Shown: piece by piece, positions 41,556 to 50,462 of the stretch
How positions within the stretch are numbered: position 1 is the first letter of the stretch
Layout of the letters: each line of letters opens with the position of its first letter
Assembly (NCBI RefSeq): GCF_014640315.1
Contig: NZ_BMGS01000010.1
Coordinates: forward strand, 1 to 64,000
Reading direction: 5' to 3'
DNA: 64,000 nucleotides
DNA from: Hymenobacter glacieicola
GTDB taxonomy: Bacteria > Bacteroidota > Bacteroidia > Cytophagales > Hymenobacteraceae
The notes under the pieces: generated by a model
What the model was told of the DNA's origin: nothing
Seen by the model: the letters and a program-made list of their open reading frames with translations, nothing else
The model's database searches: none
Translations under genes and position numbers: made by a program

Positions 41556-44102
41556 CTACATCGGGTCTACGTCGGCGGCAATGCGCACCTGCTTGAACTC
41601 TTTCTGGTTGCGCACGATGTCCACGGCAGCCATAACATCGGCCTTGGCTGCGCGCAGGACGGTGTGCTCCCGGCTCAGCTTTATGGTGATTTCCTGGAGG
41701 TAGAAGTTGCGGATGCGGAAGATATAAGGCGCCTCTGGCCCTAGTACCGCCTCCCGGCCCAGCCGGTCGACCAGTTCCTGGGTGAGCAGCAAGGCGGCCC
41801 GCTCGCCCACCACGGCATCCATGTGCTTTACCGTGAGCCGAATGATGCGCATGAATGGCGGGTAGCCATGCTCGCGCCGTTGCAGAATCTCGTACTCGTA
41901 AAACTCCAGGTAATCGTTGCGGATAACCTTATCGAAGATGACCTGCTGCGGGTCACCGGTCTGAATAATTACCCGGCCTTTTTTGCCCTTGCGGCCCGCC
42001 CGCCCGCTTACCTGCACAAACATCTGGAAGGCCCGCTCGTGGGCCCGGAAGTCGGGGTAATGAATGATGCTGTCCGCGTTGATGATGCCTACCAGGCTTA
42101 CGTTGGCAAAATCAAGGCCCTTAGTGACCATCTGGGTGCCTACCAGCACATTGGTGTTCTGCTTCTCGAAGTCAGCAATGATTTGCTGGTAGGAGTTCTT
42201 GGCGCGGGTGGTATCCAGGTCCATGCGCTGCACGTTGGCCTGAGGCAGCATTACTTTCAGGTCATCCTCCAGTTTTTCGGTACCGAAGCCTACGGTTTTC
42301 ACGTTGCGCGAGCCGCAGGCCGGGCACTGCGCTACCATCCGCTCGTGGTAGCCACAGTAGTGGCAACGCAGCTCGTGGCTGTGCTTGTGGTAGCTCAAGC
42401 TCACGGCGCAACTCTTGCACTTCGGAATCCAGCCGCAGTCGAGGCAGTTGATGAAGGGCGCGTAGCCGCGGCGGTTCTGAAACAGAATCACCTGCTCCTT
42501 GAGGGCCAGCTTGGTTTCCATTTCCGCCATTAGCTCCGGCGTAAAATGGTTGTGCATAGTTTTCTGCTCCCGACTCTTGCGGGTATCTACCAGCACAATT
42601 TCCGGCAGGCCGGCTTCGCCAAAACGCTTGGTCAGGGAAACCAGCCCGTAGCGGCCGGCGCGGGCCTGGTAATAGGTTTCCACGGCGGGGGTAGCCGAGC
42701 CCAGCAGCGTTTTCGAGCCCTGGAAGTTGGCCATCATTAGGGCCACCTCGCGGGCGTTGTAGCGCGGCGAGGGGTCGTACTGCTTGTAACTCGACTCGTG
42801 CTCCTCATCCACAATGGTCAGGGCCAGGTTATCGAAGGGCAGGAACACGGAGGAGCGCACCCCAATCACCACCTGAAACCGGCCCGACAGCACCCCGTTC
42901 CACACTTCCACTCGCTCGTTGTCGGAAAACTTGGAGTGGTACACGCCCAGCCGCGAGCCGAACACGCGCATCAGGCGGGTCACAATCTGGGCCGTGAGGG
43001 CAATTTCGGGTAGCAGGTACAGCACTTGCCCGCCCCCATCCAGGGCCTGCTTGATCAGCTCGATGTAGATTTCCGTTTTGCCGGCGCCCGTTACGCCGTG
43101 CAGCAGCACAATGTCCTTCTGCTGGAACTGCCGCATGATGTCGTCGCGGGCTTCCTGCTGGGCCGGGCTCAGGGTGAAGTGCATCTTGGCCTCCGCGTCG
43201 TCCTCGTCCAGCGGGAAGCGCGACACGATGGTGTCGAACTGCTCCAGAATGCCGTTTTTGATGAGCGTATTCACGGCCGAAGGCGAAAGGTGCGGTGCCG
43301 AGGTCAGGGCCGCCTTTTCCATGCCCTTGTGGTTGGCATGCTCGCTCTGGTACACCGGCACCCGCTGCAGGTAGCGCATGAGTACATCCAGCTGCTTGGC
43401 TTTCGAGGCCAACTGGGCAAACAGCTGCTCCAAGGCCGCTTCCGCTACCAGGTGGTGGGCCAGCCGAACTTTCTTCACCACCTTCGGCGAATACTTGTCC
43501 TGCAGATGCTCAAACAAAAACACCACGTCCTTCTGCATCAGGGACTTGATGTACTTGTGAAAAGAGGCAATACCGAGCAAGTCGCCGACCTCCGTGAACG
43601 TCAGGGACTTGCCTTCCTCGCCGGTGCTCAAGGCATCCACTACTTTCTGCTCCTGCTCACTGAGCGGGTAGGGGTTGGTTTCCGCATCGAAAGCCGGGTG
43701 AAGCTGCACGCGGCTTTCGGAGCTGAGCTTCAGGGCCGAGGGCAGGGCCGCGTTAATAACTTCGCCCAGCGTGCAGAGGTAGTACTCGGCCATCCAGCGG
43801 AAAAGCTTCAGCTGGGGCTGCGTAACTACCGGCGCGTCGTCAATGAACTCCAGAATGTACTTGGCCTGGTATTCCTTGGGCGGCGTTTCGTGCACGGCAG
43901 CCACAATGCAGCTGAGCGTACGTTTGGCCCCGAACTGCACAATCACGCGCCCGCCCACCACCACCTGGTCGTTCAGCTCAAAGGGGACGCGGTAGGTGTA
44001 GAGCTTAGGCAGCGGCAGCGGCAGAATGACGTCGGCGAACAGCGTAACGCGGTCGGCGGCGGGTTCTGGCTGGGGCTGAACAAAGTCAAACGTGAGGCTC
44101 AA
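41556..44102 (-). CDS. priA: Primosomal protein N' (replication restart helicase)
   Basis: 3'-5' superfamily 2 DNA helicase that reloads the replicative helicase at stalled forks. It has 848 residues. The N-terminal DNA-binding domain (FADVILPLPLPKLYTYRVPF) is followed by Walker A HGVTGAGKTEIYIEL, DEEH box IVDEEHESSYKQYDP, and the zinc-binding Cys clusters (CLDCGWIPKCKSC, CHYCGYHE, CPACGSRN). Helicase motifs GTQMVTKGLDFANV and QVSGRAGRKGKKGRV follow. The start is TTG at 44102; no ATG is available before the conserved N-terminus. A long antisense frame over its 3' half is a codon-bias shadow. Confidence 0.96.
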   Translation of the reverse strand: MSLTFDFVQPQPEPAADRVTLFADVILPLPLPKLYTYRVPFELNDQVVVGGRVIVQFGAKRTLSCIVAAVHETPPKEYQAKYILEFIDDAPVVTQPQLKLFRWMAEYYLCTLGEVINAALPSALKLSSESRVQLHPAFDAETNPYPLSEQEQKVVDALSTGEEGKSLTFTEVGDLLGIASFHKYIKSLMQKDVVFLFEHLQDKYSPKVVKKVRLAHHLVAEAALEQLFAQLASKAKQLDVLMRYLQRVPVYQSEHANHKGMEKAALTSAPHLSPSAVNTLIKNGILEQFDTIVSRFPLDEDDAEAKMHFTLSPAQQEARDDIMRQFQQKDIVLLHGVTGAGKTEIYIELIKQALDGGGQVLYLLPEIALTAQIVTRLMRVFGSRLGVYHSKFSDNERVEVWNGVLSGRFQVVIGVRSSVFLPFDNLALTIVDEEHESSYKQYDPSPRYNAREVALMMANFQGSKTLLGSATPAVETYYQARAGRYGLVSLTKRFGEAGLPEIVLVDTRKSREQKTMHNHFTPELMAEMETKLALKEQVILFQNRRGYAPFINCLDCGWIPKCKSCAVSLSYHKHSHELRCHYCGYHERMVAQCPACGSRNVKTVGFGTEKLEDDLKVMLPQANVQRMDLDTTRAKNSYQQIIADFEKQNTNVLVGTQMVTKGLDFANVSLVGIINADSIIHYPDFRAHERAFQMFVQVSGRAGRKGKKGRVIIQTGDPQQVIFDKVIRNDYLEFYEYEILQRREHGYPPFMRIIRLTVKHMDAVVGERAALLLTQELVDRLGREAVLGPEAPYIFRIRNFYLQEITIKLSREHTVLRAAKADVMAAVDIVRNQKEFKQVRIAADVDPM

Positions 44103-44172
44103 AGGAAAATCAGGCTGGAAGCGGAGGGTAAAGATAACACGCCGGCGGCCGGAACCGGCGGCTGTTCGGGCA

Positions 44173-46194
44173 TCAAAGCTGGGCCAATGCCTCGGCTACG
44201 GAGTGCACCGGCTGTTGGCAGGCCCGGTTAAAGCAGACATAGATAGTGGTCTGTCCGTTCCGGGCGCTTCGGTCGCGGAGTAGGGGTAGGGAGCTACTAC
44301 CGCTACTGCCGGCCAGCACCGCACCGGGTAAGTAGCGGCGGCTTAGCTCGTTGCGAAATGCCTCGGCCTCTAACCCGACAATGGCAATTTCGGCGGCCGG
44401 CCGGAGCAGGGTAGTGTACAGGCCCGCCCAGTTTGCCATACTCTGGGGCTCGTGCACAACCAAGGGCAGCACTTGCTGCAGCATGGTGGCGGCCAGCTCC
44501 AAATACTGGCTGTTCTCTAAGTGCAGGCCCAGCCGGTGCAGATTGCGCGCCATCACGGAGTTGGAGGCCGGAATAACGTTGTCGAACAGCTCCTTTTTGC
44601 GGGCAATCAGGGCTTCTCCGTTGTCAGCCGTAAAAAAGAACAGCTTTTCCTGCGGGTCGAAAAAATGGTCGAGCACGTAGGCCGTCAGGCGGTCGGCTTC
44701 CCGTAGCCATTCTTCGGCAAAAGTTGCTTCGTACAAGCTCAGGTAGGCCTGAATCAGCAGGGCGTAATCTTCTAAAAAGGCGGGAATAGTGGCCCGTTCG
44801 TTTTTGTAGTTGCGGTGCAGGCCCGGGCCACGGTGCAGGTTAGCGCGCAGAAAGTGGGCATTCCGCAACGCTAGCTCCAAATAGTGCGGCTCGGTGAAGG
44901 CTCGGTAGGCATCCAGCAAGCCCTGCAAGGCCAGCGCGTTCCAGCCAGTGAGGATTTTGTCATCAAGGGTCGGTCGCACCCGGGCGGCGCGGGCTGCCAG
45001 CAGCTTCGCGCGCCAGGTTCGGGCTCGTTCCTGCACTACTTCGGGGGCTAGTTGGTATTCTTGGGCAAAGTCGGCATTTGTGGCCTTGCGGTGCAGAATG
45101 TTCACGCTGTGTTCCCAATTGCCCTCCGGTGTGCAGTTATAGTACGCCGCAGCCAGGGCTGCTTCCGCGCCCAGCACTTCGTGCAGCTCGCTCATCGTCC
45201 AGATATAAAACTTGCCTTCCTCGCCTTCACTATCGGCATCCAGGGCAGAGTAAAAACCGCCTTCCGGGCTCATCAACTCGCGACTCAGAAAACCGACGGT
45301 TTCCTCCACAATTTGGCGGTACAACGGGTCGGCCGTTACCTGATATGCCTCTGAGTACAAGCTTAGTAGCTGCCCGTTGTCATAGAGCATCTTTTCAAAG
45401 TGAGGCACCAGCCATTGCTCATCCACGGAGTAGCGCGCAAAACCACCGCCTACCTGGTCATATAGGCCGCCCCAGGCCATGTTGCGGAGCGTCAGGTTGA
45501 GTTGAGCGAGGATGGTGGAGCTCCCGGAAACGGCGTGGGCCTGCAGTAGAAAGCGCCAGATGCTGGGCATCGGGAACTTCGGGGCCCGGTTCAGGCCGCC
45601 TTGCTCCCGGTCGAACTTCGCCGCGAGGTTGTACACCAATAGCTTGAACTGCTCGTCTGACACGCCAACTGCGGTATCAGGGGTCCGGTACTTTTCCAGC
45701 TCGCTGGCCTGCAGCACCCGCGCGAACTGCTCTGCGGAAGCGTCTAACTCTGCTCGGTGCTCCCCGGCATACCCTTGGCCGATGCTGGTGAGCAGGGGCA
45801 GCCAGTTGCGCGGTGGAAAGTAGGTGCCACCATAGAATGGTTTAGCGTCGGGGGTAAGAAAAACGTTCAGCGGCCAGCCGCCCTGCACCCCCATGGCGTG
45901 CAGCGCATCCATATACACTTGGTCGACATCGGGCCGCTCCTCCCGGTCTACTTTAATGCACACAAACTGTGCGTTCATCACCGCCGCTACCTGCGGGTTC
46001 TCAAACGACTCACGCTCCATCACGTGGCACCAGTGGCAAGCCGCGTAGCCAATGCTGACGATAATGGGCTTACGCTCCTGGCGGGCCCGCTCCAGGGCTT
46101 CCGGTCCCCACGGATACCAATCGACGGGATTGTGGGCGTGCTGCAGTAGGTAAGGACTAGACTCCTGGGCGAGGCGGTTCGAGTGAGCAGCCAT
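44173..46194 (-). CDS. Thioredoxin-domain protein of the DUF255/YyaL (SSP411) family
   Basis: A 673-residue protein with an N-terminal thioredoxin-like DUF255 domain (about 1-165) followed by an (alpha/alpha)6-barrel like those of cellobiose 2-epimerases. The opening is characteristic: NRLAQESSPYLLQHAHNPVD then WYPWG, IGYAACHWCHVMERESFEN with the CxxC at Cys53/Cys56, and VDREERPDVDQVYM. The ATG at 46194 is chosen; the upstream extension to 46413 is Pro/Arg-rich and runs over the preceding terminator. The molecular function is not established, although the family is very widespread. Confidence 0.92.
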   Translation of the reverse strand: MAAHSNRLAQESSPYLLQHAHNPVDWYPWGPEALERARQERKPIIVSIGYAACHWCHVMERESFENPQVAAVMNAQFVCIKVDREERPDVDQVYMDALHAMGVQGGWPLNVFLTPDAKPFYGGTYFPPRNWLPLLTSIGQGYAGEHRAELDASAEQFARVLQASELEKYRTPDTAVGVSDEQFKLLVYNLAAKFDREQGGLNRAPKFPMPSIWRFLLQAHAVSGSSTILAQLNLTLRNMAWGGLYDQVGGGFARYSVDEQWLVPHFEKMLYDNGQLLSLYSEAYQVTADPLYRQIVEETVGFLSRELMSPEGGFYSALDADSEGEEGKFYIWTMSELHEVLGAEAALAAAYYNCTPEGNWEHSVNILHRKATNADFAQEYQLAPEVVQERARTWRAKLLAARAARVRPTLDDKILTGWNALALQGLLDAYRAFTEPHYLELALRNAHFLRANLHRGPGLHRNYKNERATIPAFLEDYALLIQAYLSLYEATFAEEWLREADRLTAYVLDHFFDPQEKLFFFTADNGEALIARKKELFDNVIPASNSVMARNLHRLGLHLENSQYLELAATMLQQVLPLVVHEPQSMANWAGLYTTLLRPAAEIAIVGLEAEAFRNELSRRYLPGAVLAGSSGSSSLPLLRDRSARNGQTTIYVCFNRACQQPVHSVAEALAQL

Positions 46195-46266
46195 GGGTAG
46201 CAAAAAGTAAGGACAAGGGAAAGGCAGGGCCCCGTCCGCAAATGGCGGCTTGAGCAGTGCAAAAAG

Positions 46267-46294
46267 AAAACCCGACCACCAGGGGCCGGGTTTT
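46267..46294 (-). terminator. Terminator of the GSCFA gene
   Basis: aaaacccg (46267-46274) pairs with cgggtttt (46287-46294), 4 bases beyond the stop of the minus-strand gene, with a T-rich tail. Confidence 0.75.
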
Positions 46295-46297
46295 AAA

Positions 46298-48688
46298 TCA
46301 GCTATTTTCCGGTGCCGATGAATCGGGGTCGGGCTTACGGCGCGGGGGCCGAACGCGGCGCTTAGGAGGCGCTGGGGCGGCTTCCGGTGCAACTTCCGGG
46401 GAGGCAGCAGCACTAGGAACTAGCGGAGCCTCCGTAGTGGGAGCTGGACGACGCGGGGCGCGCTTCTTTGGCGTAGCCGGTGGAGCCTCCGCGGGAGTCG
46501 GGGGGGCAGGAGGAGCCTCAGCTGGGGGCAGCGAAGTTTCCTTGGTTGCAGGCCGCTTTCTGCTGCGAGCTTTGGAAGCCGTGGCAGCCGCCGGCACCTC
46601 AGGCGAAGCTACAGTTGGCGCTGTATCAGCAGGGGCAGGAGTAGCCGGCTCGCTAAGAGCTGTGGCTTCTATAGTCGTGGCTACCTGAGCCTTTTTGGAC
46701 CGACTCGGCCGAGCTGGACTAGCTGGGGTTACCGAGCGCCTATTCCGGCTAGTTGCTTTGGCTACCACCGCAGTTTCTTCTTGCTCTGCTACTGGCTCCG
46801 TGGCTGCCGACGTAGGAGTTGACTCCACATCCGAGGATGCTGTCGTGAGAGCAGGAGTTGCTGAAGTTTCTACACCAGAGCTAGCCGCTGGTTCTGGAGC
46901 AGTTGGTTGAGGCGCTTCGCTGGCCCCTTCCGGTACAGAAGCAATAGCCTCTGGTTCTTCCGGCGCGGCGTACAACGGCCGACGAGCAGTGCGGCCAGCA
47001 GGACGGTCAGCCTGCTCTGGCTTGGGCTCCCTTCTTTTGTTGCGGCTGCGTCGGGGGCGCGCTTCCGAAGAAGGTTCCGCCTCGGGCTCAGTAGTGTCAC
47101 CCACCTCCTCAAGCTCCACTGCTTGCAAAGCAGGCTGGCCTACCTCGGGTTCAGGCTCCGGAGCACGTCGGTTGCCCTGGCGCAGCTCGGCTTCCGTGAT
47201 GTACACTACCTCCGAATCCGGCTCGGCAGCTGGCGCTTCTTGCTGGTCTACAGCGGGGGCGAAAGAAGTAGGGTCTGCAGCTTCCTCCATGCTAGCTGAG
47301 GTAGTAGCGGCTCCCGCGTTGTTTTCAGCAGCCAAACGGGCGTGTTTACGCTTGGTGCGCTTGGCACCGCCCCGGGAACGGCGTTTCTTTTTACGCACGG
47401 GCTCATCGGGATTTTCCTCCAGGTCAGTATTGGCAGCATCGGTTGCTTCGTCGTCAGAGTCTTCGGTCTGCGCTAGCGTGTACGCGTGCTCGTAAGCCGA
47501 TTCAGGCGTGATGTCCGCCTCGTCTTCGGCTTCTTCCTCGTCTGCTTCCTCCGGTTCCACCAAAAGCCCAGCACCGGGCCGCACCAGGCTAGCAGCCGAT
47601 TCTTTGGTTTCCACTTCCTCCTCATGAGGAGCCACGTTGCCGATGTCTATCCGTTCTTCGTCGTCATCGAATTCCTCCAGCTCCGGCTCTTCGGGCTCGA
47701 GCATCGGGATGGGAAGGGCTGCCAACTCACGCTCCACGTGTAGCATTTCCATGCGTACGTCGGCCTGAGCGCTGATTTTGCGCAGCCGCTCCAGCGTTGC
47801 TTCCAAAAACTGCCGATGCTCCGGGGCAGCCGCGTGCAGGGGCCGGTGCCCCAGGGCCTGCCGAATACCTTCCCACTCCTTTTTAAACCGGCCGAAAGCC
47901 GTGTCAAAGTACGTGCGGGTAAACCGCTCCCAGATGTAGTTTTCTGCTACCTCCGAGGGGTGCAGCATGTCTGAGGCATAGAAACGATAGTCGCGCAAAT
48001 CATCCAGCAGCAGCTCGTAGGCTGGGAAATACGACACATCTGGTAGCAACTCACTCAGGTAGTGGCACGCCACTCGCAGCATGGACTTGCTGGCAGAATT
48101 TAGCACCAAGGTTTCCTTTAGGTGCCGCACCGGGCTTACCGTCAGAACGAAGCGCAGCTTGGGATTAATGCGCCGCAGGTAGGCATGCGTTTCCGCTACG
48201 GCCGCAATAATTTCATCGGCCGTAAGCATTTCCCGCTCAAATTTCTCAGCCGGAACCTTATGACAGTTACTAATAATCTCATCCGTCTCGCGCAGGCGGT
48301 AGGCATATGCCGTGCCCAGGGTAAGCACTACGGCATCGGCCGTGGCCAGAAACACACCGGCTTCTCGCGTAAGGGTTTGAATGTGTTGTAGCAGAGCCAC
48401 TGGGTTGTCAGCTCCTACCTCAGCGTGCAAGTCGTAGCTCTGCCAGCGGCCACGGGCCTCCACCAAGTGTTGTTGCCAGTCCATGTCTTCGCCCGCGGCG
48501 GCTCGCAACAGTTTGCAAGCGGAAAGCGGATTGAACACAGTTCCGAAGGGATTTACCATCGTCGCAACCTTGAAATCAACGAGGCGCGAACCAATAGAAT
48601 CCGAAAAACAGGAGCCTATGGTCAGCACCCGCGCCGAAAGGGGCAGCTGTTGCGGATGGGGCGTGAGCGGTAGTTCAGTACGAAACAT
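46298..48688 (-). CDS. GSCFA-domain protein with long low-complexity tail
   Basis: The first about 325 of 796 residues are a GSCFA domain (MFRTELPLTP, VLTIGSCFSDSIGSRL with the GSCF hallmark, NPFGTVFNPLSACKLL, FVLTVSPVRHLKETL, DMLHPSEVAENYIWERF), a SGNH-hydrolase-like family common in Bacteroidota but of unclear activity. Residues about 335-796 are not globular: an acidic stretch (EEPELEEFDDDEERIDIG) is followed by repeated Ala/Pro/Glu tracts broken by basic patches (RKKKRRSRGGAKRTKRKH, RPRRSRNKRREPKP, PPKRRVRPPRRKP). Family members are usually only about 320 residues, so the tail is an addition. The basic patches resemble those in RNase E/G-type scaffolds. Confidence 0.85.
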   Translation of the reverse strand: MFRTELPLTPHPQQLPLSARVLTIGSCFSDSIGSRLVDFKVATMVNPFGTVFNPLSACKLLRAAAGEDMDWQQHLVEARGRWQSYDLHAEVGADNPVALLQHIQTLTREAGVFLATADAVVLTLGTAYAYRLRETDEIISNCHKVPAEKFEREMLTADEIIAAVAETHAYLRRINPKLRFVLTVSPVRHLKETLVLNSASKSMLRVACHYLSELLPDVSYFPAYELLLDDLRDYRFYASDMLHPSEVAENYIWERFTRTYFDTAFGRFKKEWEGIRQALGHRPLHAAAPEHRQFLEATLERLRKISAQADVRMEMLHVERELAALPIPMLEPEEPELEEFDDDEERIDIGNVAPHEEEVETKESAASLVRPGAGLLVEPEEADEEEAEDEADITPESAYEHAYTLAQTEDSDDEATDAANTDLEENPDEPVRKKKRRSRGGAKRTKRKHARLAAENNAGAATTSASMEEAADPTSFAPAVDQQEAPAAEPDSEVVYITEAELRQGNRRAPEPEPEVGQPALQAVELEEVGDTTEPEAEPSSEARPRRSRNKRREPKPEQADRPAGRTARRPLYAAPEEPEAIASVPEGASEAPQPTAPEPAASSGVETSATPALTTASSDVESTPTSAATEPVAEQEETAVVAKATSRNRRSVTPASPARPSRSKKAQVATTIEATALSEPATPAPADTAPTVASPEVPAAATASKARSRKRPATKETSLPPAEAPPAPPTPAEAPPATPKKRAPRRPAPTTEAPLVPSAAASPEVAPEAAPAPPKRRVRPPRRKPDPDSSAPENS

Positions 48689-48983
48689 GTTTTTGAATAC
48701 GGCCTTTGGCGGGCCAACGGATAGGCAACCTACTCAACATCCCGCGTTCAGCCAAAATTGCTATCCTGGGAGAGAAGGCCACTAGCAGGGGAGAGGCAGG
48801 GTTAGAAACCAGCTATACGATAGAGAAACCCAGATATGTTTCTCATTGCTAGCTCCACCCGGTTAGCCGCGGCCTTCATTGGCTCAGGCGTGAGACAGCG
48901 CAGACCTACGGAAAAGAATAATATAAAAAGCGCCCGGCTGCCAAAGCAACCGGGCGCTTTTGAAACGCTGGCTCGAGTGTAGC
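48689..48983. other. Gap between GSCFA gene and rplI
   Basis: This gap contains the rplI terminator (48926-48961) and a small gagaaac/gtttctc hairpin near 48821-48843. No clear promoter for the GSCFA gene was found. Confidence 0.5.
48926..48961 (-). terminator. Terminator of the rpsF-rpsR-rplI operon
   Basis: aaaagcgcccgg (48926-48937) pairs with ccgggcgctttt (48950-48961), followed on the minus strand by a T tract. Confidence 0.88.
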
Positions 48984-49427
48984 TTACTCAGCTACTACGT
49001 TGAAGCGAACCTTGTGCTTCACCTCGCGGTGCAAGTCAACCGTAGCGGTGTACGAACCTACTACGCTGGGCTCCGAGTCGAAGGAGAGGCGCTTGCGCTC
49101 TACGTCAACACCTTTCGCCTTGAGGGCGTCGGCCAGTTGCAGGGTAGTTACGCGGCCGAAGATTTTGCCGCTCTCACCCACCTTAGCAGGAATGTCCAGC
49201 ACTACATCACCGATTTTGTCGGCAATAGCCTGGGCATCGGATTTCACCTTTTCAGCCTTGTGAGCTGCCTGGCGTACGTTCTCCGCTACAATTTTCTTGT
49301 TGGTTTTGTCGGCCAGTACGGCCAGACCCTGCGGGAGCAGGTAGTTACGGCCGTAGCCGGGCTTTACAGTAACAACGTCGTTCTTGTAGCCCAGGCCTTT
49401 AACGTCGTCTTTCAGAATTACTTCCAT
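48984..49427 (-). CDS. rplI: 50S ribosomal protein L9
   Basis: Large-subunit protein of 147 residues that spans from the L1 stalk base toward the neighbouring ribosome and limits frameshifting. The N-terminal domain MEVILKDDVKGLGYKNDVVT plus VKPGYGRNYLLPQGLA is the family signature. A long connecting helix follows, then the C-terminal rRNA-binding domain. It is the last gene of the operon, 21 bases after rpsR. Confidence 0.97.
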   Translation of the reverse strand: MEVILKDDVKGLGYKNDVVTVKPGYGRNYLLPQGLAVLADKTNKKIVAENVRQAAHKAEKVKSDAQAIADKIGDVVLDIPAKVGESGKIFGRVTTLQLADALKAKGVDVERKRLSFDSEPSVVGSYTATVDLHREVKHKVRFNVVAE

Positions 49428-49448
49428 GTCAGTACTACGGTTGGCGGG

Positions 49449-49700
49449 TTACTTCAGCGAATCAGTTACGTAGGGCATCAGGGCCAGGTGACGGGCTTTA
49501 GCCACGGCCTGGGCAACTTTGCGCTGAAACTTCAGGCTGGTACCAGTGATACGGCGGGGCAGGATGCGGCCCTGCTCGTTGACAAACTTCAACAGGAAGT
49601 TCGGGTCTTTGTAGTCTACGTACTTAATGCCGTTCTTCTGGAAGCGGCAGTATTTCTTGCGCGTATCCTGCTTGTGGATTTTTTCGTTGGCGAGGCTCAT
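49449..49700 (-). CDS. rpsR: 30S ribosomal protein S18
   Basis: Small-subunit platform protein of 83 residues that binds with S6 to 16S rRNA. The conserved KYCRFQKNGIKYVDYKD, ILPRRITGTSLKFQRKVAQA and AVAKARHLALMPYVTDSL segments are present. Eight bases separate it from rpsF. Confidence 0.97.
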   Translation of the reverse strand: MSLANEKIHKQDTRKKYCRFQKNGIKYVDYKDPNFLLKFVNEQGRILPRRITGTSLKFQRKVAQAVAKARHLALMPYVTDSLK

Positions 49701-49708
49701 CTTCTCTA

Positions 49709-50083
49709 CTACTGGGCTACGGCTTCCGATTGTTTAGCTTTCTGCTGGTTCATTTCGCCCTTGCGGCGACGCGCACCGTAGGCTACGGCGTGCTTGTCCA
49801 GTACAGTGGTCAGGAAACGGATAACCCGCTCGTCCCGGCGGAACGCGAGTTCCAGCGTGTCTACGACGTTACCTTCGCCGGTGAACTCCACGAGGAAGTA
49901 ATACCCGGTGTTTTTTTTCTGAATTGGGTACGCCAGTTTCTTGAGGCCCCAAGCTTCAGTGTTGATGATGTCGGCGCTATTTTCCTTAAGCACCTGCGAG
50001 AACTTCTCGACCGTCTCTTGCACTTGGCTCTCGTTCAGCACGGGAGTCAAAATGAAGACCGTCTCGTAATTTCTTACTGCCAT
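49709..50083 (-). CDS. rpsF: 30S ribosomal protein S6
   Basis: Small-subunit protein of 124 residues, partner of S18. Conserved parts: YETVFILTPVLNESQVQETV, the AWGLKKLAYPIQKKNTGYYF core and VIRFLTTVLDKHAVAYG. The C-terminal tail (RRRKGEMNQQKAKQSEAVAQ) is Gln-rich and longer than in E. coli core S6. It is the first gene of the operon, preceded by a TATCTTTG box 40 bases upstream. Confidence 0.97.
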   Translation of the reverse strand: MAVRNYETVFILTPVLNESQVQETVEKFSQVLKENSADIINTEAWGLKKLAYPIQKKNTGYYFLVEFTGEGNVVDTLELAFRRDERVIRFLTTVLDKHAVAYGARRRKGEMNQQKAKQSEAVAQ

Positions 50084-50123
50084 TACGACGGGGTGAAAAT
50101 TATGTGAAAAACTAAATGAGGGG

Positions 50124-50131
50124 CAAAGATA
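50124..50131 (-). promoter_or_regulatory. -7 box TATCTTTG of the rpsF operon
   Basis: Perfect TAnnTTTG on the minus strand with TTGTTG sequences about 13-18 bases upstream as a loose -33 element. Confidence 0.6.
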
Positions 50132-50384
50132 ACAGGATTTACCGCAACAACTACTCTAGCCTCCAGTTTAAATTAGGAAATCTGGGAGCTTAAGATTTTG
50201 ACTCTCAGCGACGAAACCTTCTGCCCCTTGGGAAGTTGGCAAATAAGAGTACACCCCAAATAGAGGTTCGGTGAGGGAGGGTAGGAAGTTCACTCGCAAG
50301 TACACCTATATATAAGGTGAGTGATTTCTGCATTTTAGAATGATTCTAAGCTTGCCAGCAGGGGCGAAAATTAGCCAACCCTGG

Positions 50385-50415
50385 TTTGTTCTCTGGGTTT
50401 CCCGACCTACATTTG
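50385..50415 (+). promoter_or_regulatory. Act operon promoter TTTG-N19-TACATTTG
   Basis: TTTG at 50385-50388 and TACATTTG at 50408-50415 are spaced by 19 bases, an exact match to the Bacteroidota sigma-ABfr consensus. The ATG of actA lies 47 bases downstream. Confidence 0.8.
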
Positions 50416-50462
50416 TGGCCTTGAAGCACCCCCGCGTTTCTTTTTTCCAGTCAAATTGTGCT

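Larger units (their letters stand above)
50084..50462. other. Divergent promoter region, rpsF / act operon
   Basis: The 379-bp region has a minus-strand promoter near 50124 and a plus-strand promoter at 50385-50415. Between them lie AT-rich sequence and a cacct/aggtg hairpin near 50304-50320. The actA frame is open upstream to 50340, but that part precedes the promoter. Confidence 0.7.

Noticed and set aside
43026..44231. 401-codon plus-strand open frame
   Set aside because: It is antisense to priA, whose helicase and zinc motifs are clear. The frame is rich in His/Arg/Gln/Val as expected of the complement of high-GC coding DNA, and has no recognisable domain.
48960..49781. 273-codon plus-strand open frame across the ribosomal protein operon
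   Set aside because: It is antisense to rplI, rpsR and part of rpsF, all of which are certain.
50340..50462. N-terminal extension of actA
   Set aside because: The consensus promoter lies inside it, and the ATG at 50463 starts a proper signal peptide.
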